The position numbers and the translations under genes are program-made. Under the pieces are notes generated by a model that was not told the origin of the DNA, ran no database searches, and was given only the letters and a program-made list of their open reading frames with translations. From positions 5,210,992 to 5,274,991 of the forward strand of contig NC_134441.1 of assembly GCF_030867145.1 (NCBI RefSeq): DNA of 64,000 nucleotides, given 5' to 3'. The stretch is from Opisthocomus hoazin (Eukaryota > Chordata > Aves > Opisthocomiformes > Opisthocomidae). Positions 50,236-62,500 of the stretch are shown here, one piece after another; positions within the stretch are counted from its first letter, which is position 1, and every line of letters begins with the position of its first letter.

Positions 50236-53200
50236 CTACTCTTTCTTCAGAGCCAGTTTAAAAGCTGGATTTTTTGCTGATTCAATGGCAGAGGACTAAA
50301 AGAAAGAGAAAAAGAGAAAGTATTTGCAGTCTGCAGAGGTGGGTTTTATAACTAAACCATCACATCCAGGATCTCAAAACACTCACAAAAACATGTTACA
50401 CAATATCCATATTCTCCTGAATGAAAGACAAACATGTCCCAAGGTTTATCACGTCATTAAACCTTTACAATACCAACAATGAAAAACTACATCAATTAAC
50501 ACCATGCATATTGGGGCTGAATTTCAGAGGTGCTGAGGACTTACGCCTCTGTTTGAAAGATACAAAAACTGCAGACCATGCCTGCGAAAGCAAATTCAAA
50601 GTATGCAGTCATGCACGTCCAGGGATTTCAATGACAGCTTTAAATCAGAACAGTCAGACCAATATGGCATAAATGGATGCCTTTCACCTTTTGTTAAGCT
50701 CCTCTATACTGCTTTGTGTACTCTCTATAGTATAGAGACTGTATATAAATAGTACAGAGCATATATATATATATACACACCCACACATACTGTCCTAAAG
50801 GTGCTTTAATGTTAATTGGAGCAGAATTAGGTGAACCTCATAGGCTTTTTGGTCAATGAAATCACATAATTTTTTCACTTTTTCTTTCTGATGTAGTCCT
50901 AGGAAAAGCTCACCCTAGTCCACTAGGTAATCTGGTCTGCAACAGTAAATATAAAATAGAGAAGTTTTTAATTTCAAAGAAAAAAAATGAAAGAAGGTAG
51001 CAGTAATGGGTCAGGAATGTTTTCACTATAAAAAAAGATTAAATTACAGACATCTCAAACTTATTTCCATTTACAATTATAAAAATAAATAAGGAGGAAA
51101 ATTTGAGCCATTATCACAACAAGTCTAACTCACTGTTAATCTGTGGAACAAACGCTGGGCTGCATGGTGTGAAGGTTATTAGATAGATGCAGGTTCTCAA
51201 AAACCACTGCATATACATTATCGTATTTTCTGCCACTGCAGATCACAGAGCTGTTCTCACTGGAATCGGTGTCCTTTCCTAATCCAATAATCCACTGAAA
51301 TGGAAAGCTGTCTGTTTCTCTCTTCCCCTGACGTGGATTAGAGCCTGTAACATTTTTAAAGGAATTTATCACAGCATGACAAATTTTAATTAAAAGCTCC
51401 AGAAAACAAGTGTTGAGCATATTTCTCCAAAGAAAAAAAATCCTCCAAGACTTGAAATTTAACACTAGCTTTGAACAGCATGGCTTTGAAATGGGATTAG
51501 ATTTTGTCTTCTCTGCAGACTGGGTATTTAACTTGTTTTATTCAAAACTATGAACTGGCTAGAAACGCTGCTGTTTGCTTTCATTTCTGGTATGCAGAGA
51601 TGACATCATTATGGACTGTTCTCCTACTCCCATTTTAGCCCTCCAGTTTGAAAGACATTAACACAGAAAGATGATTCTCATTTTGTAAAGTAAGTAGTGG
51701 GACCTTAAATTGTCTCTGAAAATTAAATCTCAGAACTGAAGTCAGGTAGGTACCGTAGCAAAGAGCAGAACACTTTAAAAAATGGGGTGTCGGGTGGGAT
51801 TTCTCTTAAGGATGTGGGCACTTAATTCCACTTAATTAAAATCAGTCAGGCCCCATGCTTATTCACACACTTAAATGCCCAACTGCCTTTAAAACTCTGA
51901 CACTTAGAAGACAACGCTTTTTTCTAAAACTGGCACGAAACCCTAAATTATTTAGGCACAGTACAGAAATGCCATCTTGCACCTCTAAGCAGACCACGCT
52001 GACTTATATCAGCCAAGAACATAACTCTTCACATACCACAGTCAGTAACGCACTTAAGAAGCCTGAACTCCTGTTTGTGAGTTAGTTTGCCAAAAGGCAA
52101 GAAGGAGCAGTGGGAAGAGTTTACAGCACTTCAGACTCTAGAACAAAAATAATGATAAGAAAGAAAAAAATCCCTCAACCTTAAACCCCTTTCGGCATAA
52201 AAAATTTGCCAGTGAAAACGCTCAAAATATCTCGGGAAGGAAACTCTCCTTACTCTGTACTCTTCAGGCATCCCTTCCCTCCAGGGAGGGTGATGCCTCA
52301 GCTACAGCAGTCACCAACTGGCCGGACAACAAAGGCGGCAAGAAGCAAAGCCTGAACTGCGAGGGCAGCACACCAAGATAAAGCTCAAGGACCCTGCCAG
52401 GTGAGACAGTGCAACTGCAGCAGAGCATCCACGGAGATGGTGTCTTCACTGCTTTTTAAGGAGCTGGCTCTATAGCAAAAGCCAAAGATCAAAATACAAA
52501 TGAAAGGCCTGTTTCAGCCACTGCTCAAATTACACAAAGCACCGAAGCTCCCTACACGTCTGCCAGCGCTGGGATGGGTTACAGCCACCACCCTGCTTGT
52601 TCCCCTGACTCTCCAGGTGACTTGGGCATCTTGCTAGCTATTGGCACCCAGATCAGCACACATGAGAGACAGCAACTGTTCTTATTCCTAATGGCTGGCA
52701 GCTGAGCGATCCAAGGAAGGAAAGGAGAGGAAAGGATAATTAACCACTTCCATGCCAAGTACTTTGTTCATAAACCTAGTCTATAAAACTGCAAAAAAAA
52801 GCAGAGCCGTCTCCTCAAGTTAAAGAGCATTACGTAAAGGGTCTTTAAAGACCAGCTGAACAATTCTTCCCAAGGTCAGACTTCCTCCCATGAGGTTTGG
52901 TTTTTTGCATGGGCTATTTCCCTCCTCCAGGAAAAAAAAAAAAACCCCTCTGAGTCTACAAGTTAAAGTTATTAAAACAGATCAAACGGGTAGGGAAATA
53001 AGACTCAAAAAATGTTACTTGGAACCAAAACACCCAAACCGGATTGCTAGCTTGTTTACCCAGGACAGACAAAGCATTAGCTGGGCTTCCAGCAAAGTCT
53101 CCTTTGTTTCTGCTGACTTACCAAAGGAGTTAAAAGCAAACCTGCTCTGCAAAGGAAATGCACCTACAAATGAGGTAACAGGCAGATGCAGCACAGGGGA

Positions 53201-55117
53201 AGGCACTGAATTAACAATAGGTGGTGTTAATATGTACTTTTGGACCATTCAGACCACATCCTGCTGTTCTGCCCACAGCAAAATTCTCACCAAAGTTCTT
53301 GTTCAAGTAAAGAGTTTCAGAGGATCTGTTAGTTCACGTGTGCAGCAGAAGGAAGACAGTGGTTATAAGAGGAGGAAGAAGCGGACAAAAAATGAGACAA
53401 GAAAACCCTGTGGTTTTCAAGTCAAGCAGTGTCTATGTCCAAGAACACAATGTGGAGCTGACAAGTCCTACAATGCACCAGAGAGACGGGGTGAACCACG
53501 GCCAAGCTGTCCAGAAAGGTTTCAAAGATTTCCCCCGAGAAGGCAACAGCCCAGAAGACGGCTGAACGTGCACTGCAGCGAACATGAGTGCAGATGTATG
53601 CAATGTGACTGCAGCGCAACTTCCAAAATGTCTCCAACCTGTTTTGTGATGTGAATCCAATATGACCCTTTGATGAAAGCAATCTGTTTCGCAGAGCCAT
53701 GCAGGCAGCAGAGCAGACGTGGCTTCTGCAGGTTTCTTTAACTGGAGTCACGCTGAAGCCAAAGCAATGTACAAGAACAAAAGAAAGGACTGCTTCGGTC
53801 TGAACAAAAAAACTCTAGGGTTTCAGCGGGTTTGTTCTGCCATGAAAAAGGCTTTGCTGAGAAAAGCTTTCATTAGGTTCAACAAACTTCCGTTTTTCAG
53901 TAAGGTAATAAAACCCATTTCAGTCCTGTGAGCAGAATAATGGTGCAGTGGCCTGCAAAAATACCCAACCCAAGAGTATTTGTATTTACTACTGTGAGCA
54001 ACATCCTCAGAAGGGTTTTTAGTGTGTTTCCCCAACTCCAACCAGATAATCAGAAGCTAAATGACAGTTACAGTCAAAAAGCAAAATGATTTCCTGGAAG
54101 AGAGCGCCCATGACAGAATCTTCATCAATACAGACAACAAATAAACAGGCTACAAGCTGTAACCAAACAGCCAAAGTTTTGTATAGGTTCAGAAATAAAC
54201 TTGGATCCAAATTCCTCACCTGGTACCTCTTTATGACGAGTTCTAAGAAACTCTGAATTTTCCAAAAAAGTTTGAATCTGAACTTTGCAGACAAACTGCC
54301 AGGTTTCCTGAGTTCCATAGTGAAAGGGTACAACCACCACCAGCGGGTTTTTTTCCTTCCTCTGGAAAATAGCAGTGAAAAATAACGGCCACAACGAAGG
54401 CTACATTTATAAATAGGCCAGGCACACAGGCAGAACAGCACAGCAAGATATTCTGCCTGAATGTGATGAGAGAATATTTCTTACAAATTAGGAAAAACCC
54501 AAACTTCACTGGCTTTTCAGCTGCTGGGACTGTGGCACCAAGAGGCAGCTGCAGCTTTGGGGGGATATTTAAAGAAAGTTTCAGTTATGTAGCTTGAAAA
54601 GAAAACAGTGAAGTTCTTCACAATGCATTAGTGCTGAAACTGGCGATTTAGGAAGGTCCTGCTCCATACAGCAAAAAAAGAGCTGCTCTATCTTTGGAGT
54701 CATCTAGACCTTCTACGAGTAGAAATACACTTTGCAAGAGCATTTTGAAGTGACTTCTTTTCTGGCTTAGGTGCTGCACCTGCTCCCTGTAAGCCTGCTG
54801 CAAAGGGCAAGTCCCCACCGCAGAGGTGCGGCCCTTCTCACAGAGCTCAGAGACCAGCAGCTCTGCAAGGTGCAAAGCGGATCTCCCAACGTTAGGAGTA
54901 TTAATCACAAATGGCGATGCTCTTGATTTTTACCAGCAAGCTTCCAGGGCCAGCTCAGGCACAGAGGAATGCTGTGTCTAAGGCCCGTCTGGTCCATAAA
55001 TAACAATGATATTTGTGTTGAATTTTCGGTCACTATGCAACCGTGAGGACAGGTTATTCTAATAGTGTGCAACAGCCTTTTTCTCCATGGATCATGTGGA
55101 TTTAAGAACATTAAAAC
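50236..55117 (-). CDS. Candidate unrecognised multi-exon gene between GNRH1 and DOCK5
   Basis: Exon-like segments in transcript order: 55117-54934 (61 codons, containing PWRKRLLHTIRITCPHG and ISLLFMDQTGLRHSIPLC); a 71-bp intron with a good branch site (CTCCTAAC); 54862-54717 (LLVSELCEKGRTS and AYREQVQHLSQKRSHF); 54361-54220 (KNPLVVVVPFHYGTQETWQF); a 26-nt micro-exon 51159-51134; and 50295-50236 ending SSAIESAKNPAFKLALKKE and a stop. Phases match at every junction: 1/2, 0/0, 1/2, 0/0. The last acceptor has a long pyrimidine tract and the stop is followed by AATAAA. Weak points: the donor at 54717 (CTC|GTAGAA) and the acceptor at 55117 are poor, other minus frames over 54220-54360 are also open, and no start exon is secure; further exon-like frames lie at 55405-55300 and 55870-55660. 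I recognise no domain. The alternative is that all of this is DOCK5 3' UTR, or that the final exon is an alternative DOCK5 last exon. Confidence 0.3.
50500..50660. repeat. Possible old interspersed repeat relic
   Basis: 'ggggctgaatttcagaggtg' followed by 'ctgaggacttacgcctctgt' resembles the end of an ancient amniote repeat of the kind seen at 4165. It is too decayed to classify. Confidence 0.25.
50761..50782. repeat. AT/AC dinucleotide microsatellite
   Basis: A short (AT)n run passes into (AC)n-like sequence within the GNRH1-DOCK5 interval. Confidence 0.8.
51543..54200. other. Stretch without a supportable exon
   Basis: This would be either intron of the candidate minus-strand gene or part of a long DOCK5 3' UTR. 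It contains a plus-strand open frame of 254 codons (52890-53654) that lacks any recognisable domain, and an old repeat-like phrase around 51850-51900 ('aggccccatgcttattcaca', 'cacttaaatgcccaactgcc'). Confidence 0.5.
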
Positions 55118-56508
55118 CTAAATCACGTCATTTTTTCTCTATACAAATAGAAAGACTGATGCTGACATACAGACAGAACAGGGAATAAATAACTAAAAGA
55201 AAAATTAAACAGATTATCCCATCCTCCAAGGAAAGAAAAGCTGCAGAGAGCTGGAGTAGTCCAAGGAACCAATCCAAGTAGGTGGCTAATTGTCAAGTCT
55301 TTCACGTGCATCCCAGATCTAAATGTCTCCTTAAAGTCTAGTGGCTGTTCAAAACCTAGATCAAGGGAGGCTATAAAACAAAGTGCAAGTACTGCCACAA
55401 ATGGCTGCAGGAAAAAAACAAAAAAAAAGAGGATGAGAATTGTGTGAATTTGCCCAGCCAAAGTAAAGGTTACAGTAACTATCAGACTTTGTTTCTGAGG
55501 TCAGGATGCATAACTAGTTTCGCACACTCCATCCTCTCAAAGTTGCTGGTACCAATACAGTGCTGCTATCAATGCAACTTCTATTCTTCGAACACATTCA
55601 CAGAAGAGAAGCAACTTTTTACGCCCTATTAAAAAGCATAAAAATAAAATACTGTACCAAGTCCCAGACGCAAGAACAAACCAACTAGATAACATAATTC
55701 AGGGAGGAATATCAACTGCTCTGTAGTGTTAAAACCAGAATCAACAGTGAAATTATGACAAAGTATTGGTGAACCTGAACTCTCCTTTGGGAGTGAGCAA
55801 CTGCCACTACTCGAGCAGAGATGGTGTAAGGCAGAATGTCTGCACTTCATCTTAAATACACAAGATGACTAGCAGAAAAAAAACCCCTTCTTATTCTGCT
55901 AACAATGCTCAGGTCTCTGCCTGCAATCAAGAATCTCAGGAGACTGCACATCACACACCGGCACCTGACATCCCAGGAGCCGACATTTCACAATTTAGGA
56001 ATGGCTGCGTTCTGTTTCACTTCATGCAAATCCTGGCTGGCGACACCAGAGGGGCAGGCGGAGGGATCGGTGTGCAAGTACAGCAGTCAAGCTGTAACGA
56101 GCTTCTGTGAAAACACGGTAGGACACATCTCCTACTGGTGTGGCTTACCTTGTTTCAGACACTGGTGCAAATCACTGCTCTGACAGATTTACACTAGGAA
56201 TGAGCTGCTGAAATTGCATCACTGAAAAAACTTGGGACAGACAAGACTAAGACAGACAAGAATTCCAGTAAGGCGACTTCTCCTGCAATGTCATTAGTGT
56301 CTCAGTACTGGAAAGTAAACCAGAATTTGGGAATACAGTCACAGTAACAGTTCCTCTTGGTATTTTCCCAAAGAAAACTCCGAGGAGAGTGAATGGAAAG
56401 GCAGGTGAGATCACTAGTCTTTAGGGTCAGAAAGCCCCAGCATGTCAGTATAGAGAAAGCAGCCATTTCACTCCAGGTGCTTGCTGTCACACCAGCAAGT
56501 GATAATCC

Positions 56509-59500
56509 TCACTGCAGTCCTTGCTCTGAAGAGACAATGCTGGATTTTCTGGTTTTTGGGGGTGGAGGGGGAGGTTTGGCTTCACGTCTGCTGGGTAGTG
56601 GTGGAGCAACCTGAGAAGATAAAACAAAAACACACAGAAAAATAAACCATCACTGGCAAGTGAAGACATTTTGCTTTACCAGACAAGAAATCCAGAAGGT
56701 CCTGTAGTACTTCACGTTTCTTTCAGGACCAAACCTTTGAATTCAGCTGCTCAGTACTACGTGCAATTGATGACAGGGGCAAACAAGGACACATCCCCAG
56801 GAGATAACAGAAGCAGATACATTTTAGTTGCTAGAATACGCTTTAGTTGCAGATATACTTCAGTTGCTTCTGACCTGCAGCCTGACTTCAAGTCAGAGCC
56901 ATTTGTCCCTCTATGCCACCTTTTGTTTATCAGTAAAATTACAATAAACTGATTTCCCTCAAGGTTGCAAAATTAAACTATTTTTATCTTGCTGGTTTGA
57001 TGAGTTGCACCAAGTAGGAGCCAAAAGGATGCTTCCAAACCACAATGGTACGACTAAGCCCATAAAATGGTAGCAAGCAAAGTTCTACTAAAGCAAACCA
57101 CAACCTTCCTGCCCAGCACAGCGGCTTGCAGGGCGTTTCTCATTCTTGCAGGAAACACACCGATGGGTTCTATCAAGCTGGCTCTCTACTTGGTTTAAGG
57201 TGCATCCTGTAAAAAACTGAGATGTGAAAGGTCAGGTGAACAAGAAGCTTGTGTGGTTCACCACTCATTTGGCCAAAACTCTCAAGATTTCAGGACTATT
57301 TTAACAGGAGGAGGACAGAGGCAACTTTACAACAACAACAAAGTAACAAAATGCTTCAGAAAATACTTTTACAATCTCTCTTTACAGCCCTTCAAATCCT
57401 TTTCATTTGGCTGCAAGCCAAGGTCAATGTTGCAAGCCAGAACATGTTAGTAATTAGTTTTCTTACAAGACTCAAGGGAAGGAGGCTCTTTTATTAATCC
57501 TCTTCAACCAGTGACTCCCACAGCATCCCCAGAGCTGGCATATTTCCGCCACTCACACCACCTACAGCAGCTACACTGCCCCGTTTCAGAAGCACAGTCA
57601 ATTCCGAGCAAGTGAAGGGCGAAGCAGAAACCCTCCTATTTATCCCATGCTCCCAGGCTTTATGCCAGTGTCGTATCTCAGTGTAACAGAATTAAGCGAT
57701 CGGCTGATTTGTTGTCTTCCTGTGCTGTCAGAGGTAACGTATCTTGTTACGCGTGATCATTCTTTAAATGCTTCTTGATCAAATTCCCGTTAATCTCACT
57801 AAGGTACTCCGTAAATCCTCTTTGCAAATTGGACTCGGGAAGACATTCATCCCTTTCACAGTTACAAAAGGATGCGTCCTCTTGCTGCACACTGGTGAAC
57901 AACTACAGTCTCATATCAGAAGCACCTACATTTCGGGGGCAGATGAAATGATTTGGACACAGTGACCAGAGTATTTGCATGTTAAATAGCTGCAAGCATT
58001 TGGAATCCCATAGCATAGGAGAAACATTCGTGACACAGCATAAAAAACCAGTGGCAATTTGATGTTCCTAGAAGGAAACCAACTTCATGCAACTGAGAAA
58101 GAGGCTGTGGCTAAGATGGTGACACAATACAGGCTGTTTTCAGTGACTAATGACGCATTCCTTGAAAAACTAGATTCTTCTGAGCCGAGGACTCAAAAGG
58201 AGACATTTATCATTTCTGAAAATGTGTGATTTTTTTCTCCCATTCTTTTTCAGGACCAGATTAATGCACTATTTTACACTGATCATGTTTTTGAAACTTT
58301 TCAATCATTGTGCCTGCTTGTTTTCAATATATCTTCCCACCCCCCCCCCCCCCACAGTTTGCCTAACCAAGGATAACACAACTCCCACTTGAAGAAAAAG
58401 GGACTGCATTTGATAGCCTTCTCTTGAAGCAAAAAACTTTTATTCTTCTGTGGTTTCAGGGAGTGTACCAGTAAAATGATTAGACAAGTTCCAAGTGGCA
58501 CCACCCTAGAAGCAGCCTGGAAAATTCCACTGGTGTGTCTCTCTCAAAAGCTGTTTTCCAAAAAAATGTCAGCTCTCATTTCCTTACCTCCGCAGAATTC
58601 CTCGGGTTGCTGTTCTCATAGGGTTTGCTTTTGGGCGGAGGTGGGGGCGGGGTGCTCTGTAAGCCAGCAGCTGCCAATCCATCAGCTTGCAGTGAGGGGA
58701 AACCTAGAAGCAACAGTAATAAGAAAAGACATTAAAGTAGGCAGAAAAGGAATGGGAAATGGCATTGACCATGTAGCATTTTAAGGGAAAACCATTAATA
58801 TCTTCTGTTTGCAATCTGCTAACAGTTCTCTGCTTTCGCAGCTAAACCTGAATGGATATGTCAAAGTCGTCACAGTTGTACCTCTCTTCAGTTCAAAATT
58901 CCCAGAAGAATTCTATCTTCATCAAATGAATCTAAGCTTATGTGAAAAATGCATGCCTGAGAGAACTGAAAATGGAATTCATTATCACATCTGCAATGTT
59001 CAGTGGGGTTTCCTTTCAGCCTGGGCTTCAACCTGAGAATTCACTTTGATTTTAACTCTAGTTGATGGAGTAGATAAGTACTCAAACTTCAGAAGAATTC
59101 CTGGGAAGCTGTCCTGCTACTAATGGCAATTAAAACCGCTGGCTATGTGAAAGAAGGAGGTTTCACATTCCTTTCACAGATCTTTTCTTCATATAGTATT
59201 TCTGCATTTGTTTGTGTTTCTGGTTGTCTCCCCGGCCCCCATCCTGATATGTATTTTCCGGTTTTAATCCTCTCACAACAGTTTTATACTATCTAGTTCA
59301 TGACCTACACTGGTTTCTGAATTTATATCCACATAGGAGGAAGGACAGTCAGGTCCTACATATGAACTTCTGTTCCTTTTAAAAAAGAGCAGTAGAGTGA
59401 GAAATGCAATGGCAAGCAAGTTGTCGGTGGTGACACTACAGTTGTACTTTTACCCTAGCTATATTTACACGCTGCTTCAGGATTAACTACAGAGCTCACT

Positions 59501-62500
59501 GTATGCAAGGAAGGTAACTGCGCAAATTATCCATTTTGCTAATTCTTCAAGATAAATTCCTCCTCCTTCGGGTGTAACATTTATCAGCTGAGTTTCCAAG
59601 CTGCAAAGCAACTTCTCCTAAAACTTTCTGCCACTTAATGGGAGTTATTGTTCGTTAATTAACAAAGCCTTCAGGGCTCGCCCAGACAATTTAGCCATAG
59701 ACCTGAGCAGAAGTACCACGCTGGATTGCTGCAGTTCCACCCAGTGACTTCAGAGGAGCCATTCCTCTAGTATGTGCTGTAACCACCTGACCTGATGAAC
59801 CTACAAGCATCTACACTGACTGCATGTGATGTTCCCCCTGAGGTTTAATATACCTTCCCACAAGTCAATACAGGAGAAAACAAGACAGGAATTGAAAAAG
59901 ATAGAAATCGTTCTCTGGAATTCATCTCATATACTAACTATAACAAGTGATATGTAAGTCTCAAGTATGATCATAGCGCCTTTGGTAACAATGCCTAATT
60001 CTCTTATCTGACAAAAATGTCTACAAACATTAACAGCCCCGAGCCACTTTCTGTGAACTACTTCAGAGCAGTTCCTCCCTCCCTCCCTCCCTCCCTCACG
60101 AGGTTACCTCAGCAAATATATAGTAATTCCTACTACTGCAGATACTGCCCTGCAGGATGTGCCAAATTGCTCTGTAATAGAACTTACTTTGGGTTCTTGG
60201 GGTTTTGGGTGTGATGGGTGGTGGGCTGCGAGGCGTTGATTGCTGGAGTGAAGAATTCTGAAGCAAAGTCAATCTGTTGTCTCCTAACTGAAGGCTCTTT
60301 GGCCTTTGTGCTCTTCCTGACATGCCCTGGTTGAAATAAAGAGTAAACAAAACCTTTAGAAGTCAGCAAGGTTGCCTCGCACATAGCAGATAATCAGACC
60401 TGTCACAAAGGCATCAACATGCTCCAGAAGAGCCACAGTAAGAGAGAAAGGTGCATTCAGGTGAAACGTAAGAGTGAAACCACTGCACGGGCTGAACCAT
60501 GTCCAAAGGCACACACTGGTGCTCCCATGACACACCCAGCCTTCTGCCGGACCTTACCAACTTGGCAGCAATAGTAAGCTGTTATTAATGACCTTAGTGT
60601 CTTAATTAAGAAGGGAAGATGTCAAGCTGAAAAACTGCTCTATTTGACTGGCAGTTCTGTGAACAGATTTTTTTTTTGAAAAAAAAGTCTTTCCAAGAAG
60701 AAGAAGAAAAAAAAAGATTAAATTTTGGGTGTAAGTCAGGACTGCTAGTATCACCCAGCTCCTTAGGGCTGTGAAACAAGTCTATTGCCGGCTTTACAGC
60801 GCAAACCCCTTGCATTTGGGACTTAGGAGTTGTTCCAGCTTCTTCTGGTGTCACACGTGTTCTCTGTGCTCTTCACTCAAATCGTGCAACCATCTGAACA
60901 TGGTCCCAGGAGTCCAGTGCATGAGTAGTATGGTCCTTTTAAACATTAGTTTATGGCTTTACAGAGAAGGCTATCACTTACACACGTAATTAAAAGCACT
61001 GGGCTCTTCTGGAGGTCAATTCCCCATCACTGAAAGTTCAGTATTTCTCACCGCGCAGAAGGGACCACACATTGATGTACAGTGAATATAAAACTTATAA
61101 AGACCAAAGCTGCTGGACGTACAACAAGCCTTTGGTTCCCTCTGGCTTTCTGGCTCCCAAGCAGCTTAGTCAAGAGCTGTATAAAATCAGTCCTTCCAAT
61201 TCTTGTGCTGCACTATGCAGCTTTGGAACAGACCAGCTATAAAAAACAGCTTTCTCTGTACTTTGCCTTGTTCTTAAGCATGAATGTAACCCTTCACTGC
61301 TCACTCGCTTCAGTAAGTTGATCACACATGTAATTTGCCCTCAGAGATACGGGGGAGAAGGGAGGGTGGGTGTTCTGTTTCGCGTCTCTCACCTCTCTGC
61401 AGAGCCTTGGACAGACATGCCTTACTGTCCGAGTGAACTGGTCAATACAAATGGGCTCTCTCCCACACCTTTTCCCTCTAGTTTTACTTAATAAAGTGAT
61501 CAGCAGCTGACATCACAGTTTGTGGGTTAAACCCATTTAATTCAAGAGCAGCTCTTCCAGAGGCAGAGGGCCAGGCCTCCTGAACCACTAATATTTACAA
61601 CCCCAGATTTTCCTCGAGTGGAAAGCCTGTCAATACCAAATGACATGATTCTAGAACCACAGTTCCCCTTTTTATAAATATTCTGCAGACTCCAACTGCT
61701 GGCAGCATCACTCAGATTTGATGAGAATTCCTGAATATAGAGCAGCATAACCGGTTCCTGCCAGGTTCAGCTGAGATCTTGGGAGGGAACGGGAAATAGA
61801 AGAACTCATGTTTTCTCATTATTTATGCAGGCTGTGGCAAGTTAAATTAGTATCACTGAGCCACCAGCTTAAATACTCAGATGCCTAACTCTTGCATACT
61901 CTCTGACAGCGTAGCAGTCTCAGCATAGCTCAGGGTAACACTCCAAGGTCATACAACCCTACTTTTGGGCTGAAACTTATCTGTTTGTATTACATGATTA
62001 TTCTGAATCCCACTGTCAACCTGAATGCTGAACAGTCTCCAATATATTCCTCATTACTACACTCCTGTGGGGGTATAGATTCTCTTTTATTCCTCTTTTG
62101 CAAATAATTTGCTCAAGGAGTAAACACTCCTGCCCTCATGCGGGGGGTCCTGGAGCAGAGTACAGACTGGAAGAGCTAGTTTTGCAAAGTCCCAAGCTGG
62201 TGACCTAACTACCAGACCATCTTTTTTCAACTCCCCAATCTATCAAATCGATCTTCACCTTGCAGTACATTCCAATTGTGCAGTGACGCTGACTGATAGC
62301 AGCCAAACATCTGGCTTGCCAGCTGGATTTCTGAGTGGGCTAGCAGTATCTGCTTGCTCCAACAAAAACAGAACAATTCTACTTGGCGCTGAGTGCATCA
62401 CGCAGTCCTCCACTCCTACAAGAAATGAAGGCACTGAGCACCTAAATGAAACATCAGTGCTTCGTGCTTCCAGTCTGTACCGCAAGCCAAGCTGCAGTTC

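Noticed and set aside
55123-55461. 112-codon minus-strand frame with a strong pyrimidine-tract acceptor at about 55405
   Set aside because: The acceptor is good, but I could not find a convincing donor that joins the next segment, so it was left out of the candidate gene's core exon chain.
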